From positions 806,001 through 870,000 of the forward strand of contig NZ_JABAIM010000001.1 of assembly GCF_012641365.1 (NCBI RefSeq): a stretch of 64,000 nucleotides of DNA. Direction: 5' to 3'. A program made the translations under genes and the position numbers. Below are positions 62,969 to 64,000 of the stretch, one piece after another. Within the stretch, counting starts at the first letter, position 1; every line of letters starts with the position of its first letter. Source of the DNA: Leeia aquatica. GTDB taxonomy: Bacteria; Pseudomonadota; Gammaproteobacteria; Burkholderiales; Leeiaceae. Below the pieces are notes generated by a model. The model did not search any database and had not been told where the DNA came from. It worked only from the letters and a program-made list of their open reading frames with translations.

Positions 62969-63874
62969 ATGCAAAACCGTCTGCCCCCGCTCAACGCCCT
63001 GCGCGCCTTTGAAGTGGCCGCCCGCCACCTCAGCTTTGCTGCCGCGGCACGCGAACTGCATGTCACCAATGCGGCGATCAGCCACCAGATCAAGTCGCTG
63101 GAAGAGGCACTGGGGGTGCAGCTGTTCATGCGGCAGAATAATCACATTCTGCTCACGGTCGCCGGTGAAACCTATCTGCCCAAGGTGCGGGAGGCCTTCC
63201 GTACCCTGCGCGAGAGCACCCATCAATTGCTGGGCATCCATTCGGTCACCTTGCGGCTGGCGGTACGCTCTGCGTTTTGCCTCATGTGGCTGCTGCCACG
63301 CCTGCCCCGCTTCTATGAGGCCTACCCCGGCATCCACCTTGATATCGAGAACGAGGTGGACCGCAATTACCTGCAATACGACCTGACCATCGACTACCGC
63401 CCGACCGGGGTGCCGGATTACAGCGTGCAGCAATTGCTTTCCACCCCGCTCTACCCGGTCTGCAGCCCGCAGTGGCGCGAGCAGTTGCAGCAGCCGGAAG
63501 ACCTGATGCGGGTACCGGTGCTGCACGATCGCCCCTTGCAGGGCATGCCGGAGTATCCGGACTGGCAGCGCTGGCTGGCCGCCGCTGGCTGCTCGACCAA
63601 CCTCAACCCGCAAGGGGTGACCTTTGCCACCGCCTTGATGTGCCAGCAAGCCGCAGTCGCGGGGCTGGGTGTGGCGCTGGGGCAACATGCACTGGTAGAG
63701 AGCGAGCTGGAAAGTGGGCGTCTGGTGCGAGCCTTGCCCGAATTGCAAGCCCCCATCCACCTGCCGTATTACCTGATTTCGCCGGTCACGGCAGATGAAA
63801 ACCCGGGCATGGCGCCCTTCATGCGCTGGCTGACCGCTGAGGCAGCGCGTAGCCAGACCAGCCTGCCGGGCTGA
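62969..63874 (+). CDS. LysR family transcriptional regulator (GcvA-like)
   Basis: The 301-residue regulator has the GcvA-type N-terminus RLPPLNALRAFEVAARHLSFAAAARELHVTNAAISHQIKSLEEALGVQLF (helix-turn-helix about 20-45). The type 2 periplasmic-binding-like effector domain follows. It is divergent from a MetC-like enzyme, the likely target together with its own gene. A second copy of the TTAG-N5-CTAA motif after its stop codon suggests that the next gene, beyond the window, is also a target. Confidence 0.88.
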   Translation: MQNRLPPLNALRAFEVAARHLSFAAAARELHVTNAAISHQIKSLEEALGVQLFMRQNNHILLTVAGETYLPKVREAFRTLRESTHQLLGIHSVTLRLAVRSAFCLMWLLPRLPRFYEAYPGIHLDIENEVDRNYLQYDLTIDYRPTGVPDYSVQQLLSTPLYPVCSPQWREQLQQPEDLMRVPVLHDRPLQGMPEYPDWQRWLAAAGCSTNLNPQGVTFATALMCQQAAVAGLGVALGQHALVESELESGRLVRALPELQAPIHLPYYLISPVTADENPGMAPFMRWLTAEAARSQTSLPG

Positions 63875-63875
63875 G

Positions 63876-63888
63876 TTAGTTTTTCTAA
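63876..63888. promoter_or_regulatory. Second TTAG-N5-CTAA site
   Basis: TTAGTTTTTCTAA repeats the site at 62945-62957 and here is embedded in the longer palindrome AGTTAG-N5-CTAACT (63874-63890). The remaining 110 bases of the window hold no recognised gene. Confidence 0.55.
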
Positions 63889-64000
63889 CTGATGGTATCT
63901 ATTTTTCTCGTTTGACGCCCCTCCCCCCTCTACGGTCTGATAGTCCCCAGCCAAACCAAGATTGGCCGCACCAGAGGCAGGTCAGCCGCTACAGCCGACG

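Overview
The window is GC-rich, densely coded chromosomal DNA from what looks like a betaproteobacterium, probably of the Neisseriales (Chromobacteriaceae-like). This is inferred from the neisserial/burkholderial-type porin, the heterotetrameric sarcosine oxidase cluster, a PchP-type phosphorylcholine phosphatase, ApaG, Rpe and Gph. No rRNA, CRISPR array, complete transposase, prophage or origin was seen. The taxonomic placement is inference only.

Layout. 1-1043: an ADP-ribosyltransferase-like ORF cut by the window edge and a small secreted protein. 1113-3441: two TetR regulators around a DUF2000 protein and a LysE-type exporter. 3560-8096: a lipid-modification operon (FAD oxidoreductase, DUF1365, cyclopropane fatty acid synthase-like methyltransferase, SDR, SnoaL-like). 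8189-13476: MazG-like pyrophosphohydrolase, a secreted protein, a periplasmic sugar-binding-type protein paired with a histidine kinase, and a DEDDh exonuclease. 13541-15628: phosphorylcholine phosphatase and a divergent DeoR regulator. 16057-17498: a compact RiPP-like locus, a 79-residue precursor with a Gly-Gly leader followed by one MvdD/graspetide-like ATP-grasp ligase. This is the best candidate for an undescribed system. 17542-23350: Cys/Met-metabolism PLP enzyme with divergent AraC regulator, a lipoprotein, a TSUP permease, and a large serine hydrolase.

23351-25978 is an AT-richer accessory patch. It holds three copies of a ~156-bp MITE-like element with ~31-bp terminal inverted repeats, the tail of an IS481-like transposase, a duplicated 5' fragment of the neighbouring serine hydrolase, three small unrecognised genes and the tail of a probable polymorphic toxin. 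26037-32304 is a sarcosine oxidase operon (soxB-soxD-soxA-soxG) with a dipeptidase. With the phosphatase at 13.5 kb it points to use of choline-type compounds through sarcosine to glycine.

32756-41202: a solute-binding protein, an HD-GYP response regulator, a 1398-residue hybrid kinase, an L,D-transpeptidase and a TPR membrane protein. 41337-46025: a TetR-controlled redox operon (DsrE, PPOX-like flavoprotein, 2Fe-2S reductase), a GlxA-type regulator and an isochorismatase-like hydrolase. 46178-53829: MipA, a PhnD-like binding protein, tRNA-Thr, a LysE exporter, an Abi-alpha (DUF4393) protein that has replaced the front of an alpha/beta-hydrolase, apaG, and rpe-SDR-gph. 53904-60916: an orphan CdiI-type immunity protein, small exported and membrane proteins, CbrC, SDR and YciI, a porin, GNAT, a TPR protein and MepB. 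61173-61570: a tRNA-Gly x3 / tRNA-Cys operon with a consensus promoter. 61654-63874: a second Cys/Met PLP enzyme with a divergent LysR regulator.

Regulation readable from the sequence includes divergent regulator-target pairs with clear dyads at 1717-1759, 3435-3466, 18759-18781, 43609-43684, 62945-62957 and 63876-63888. Function names rest on recognising family motifs by eye; no database search was possible.
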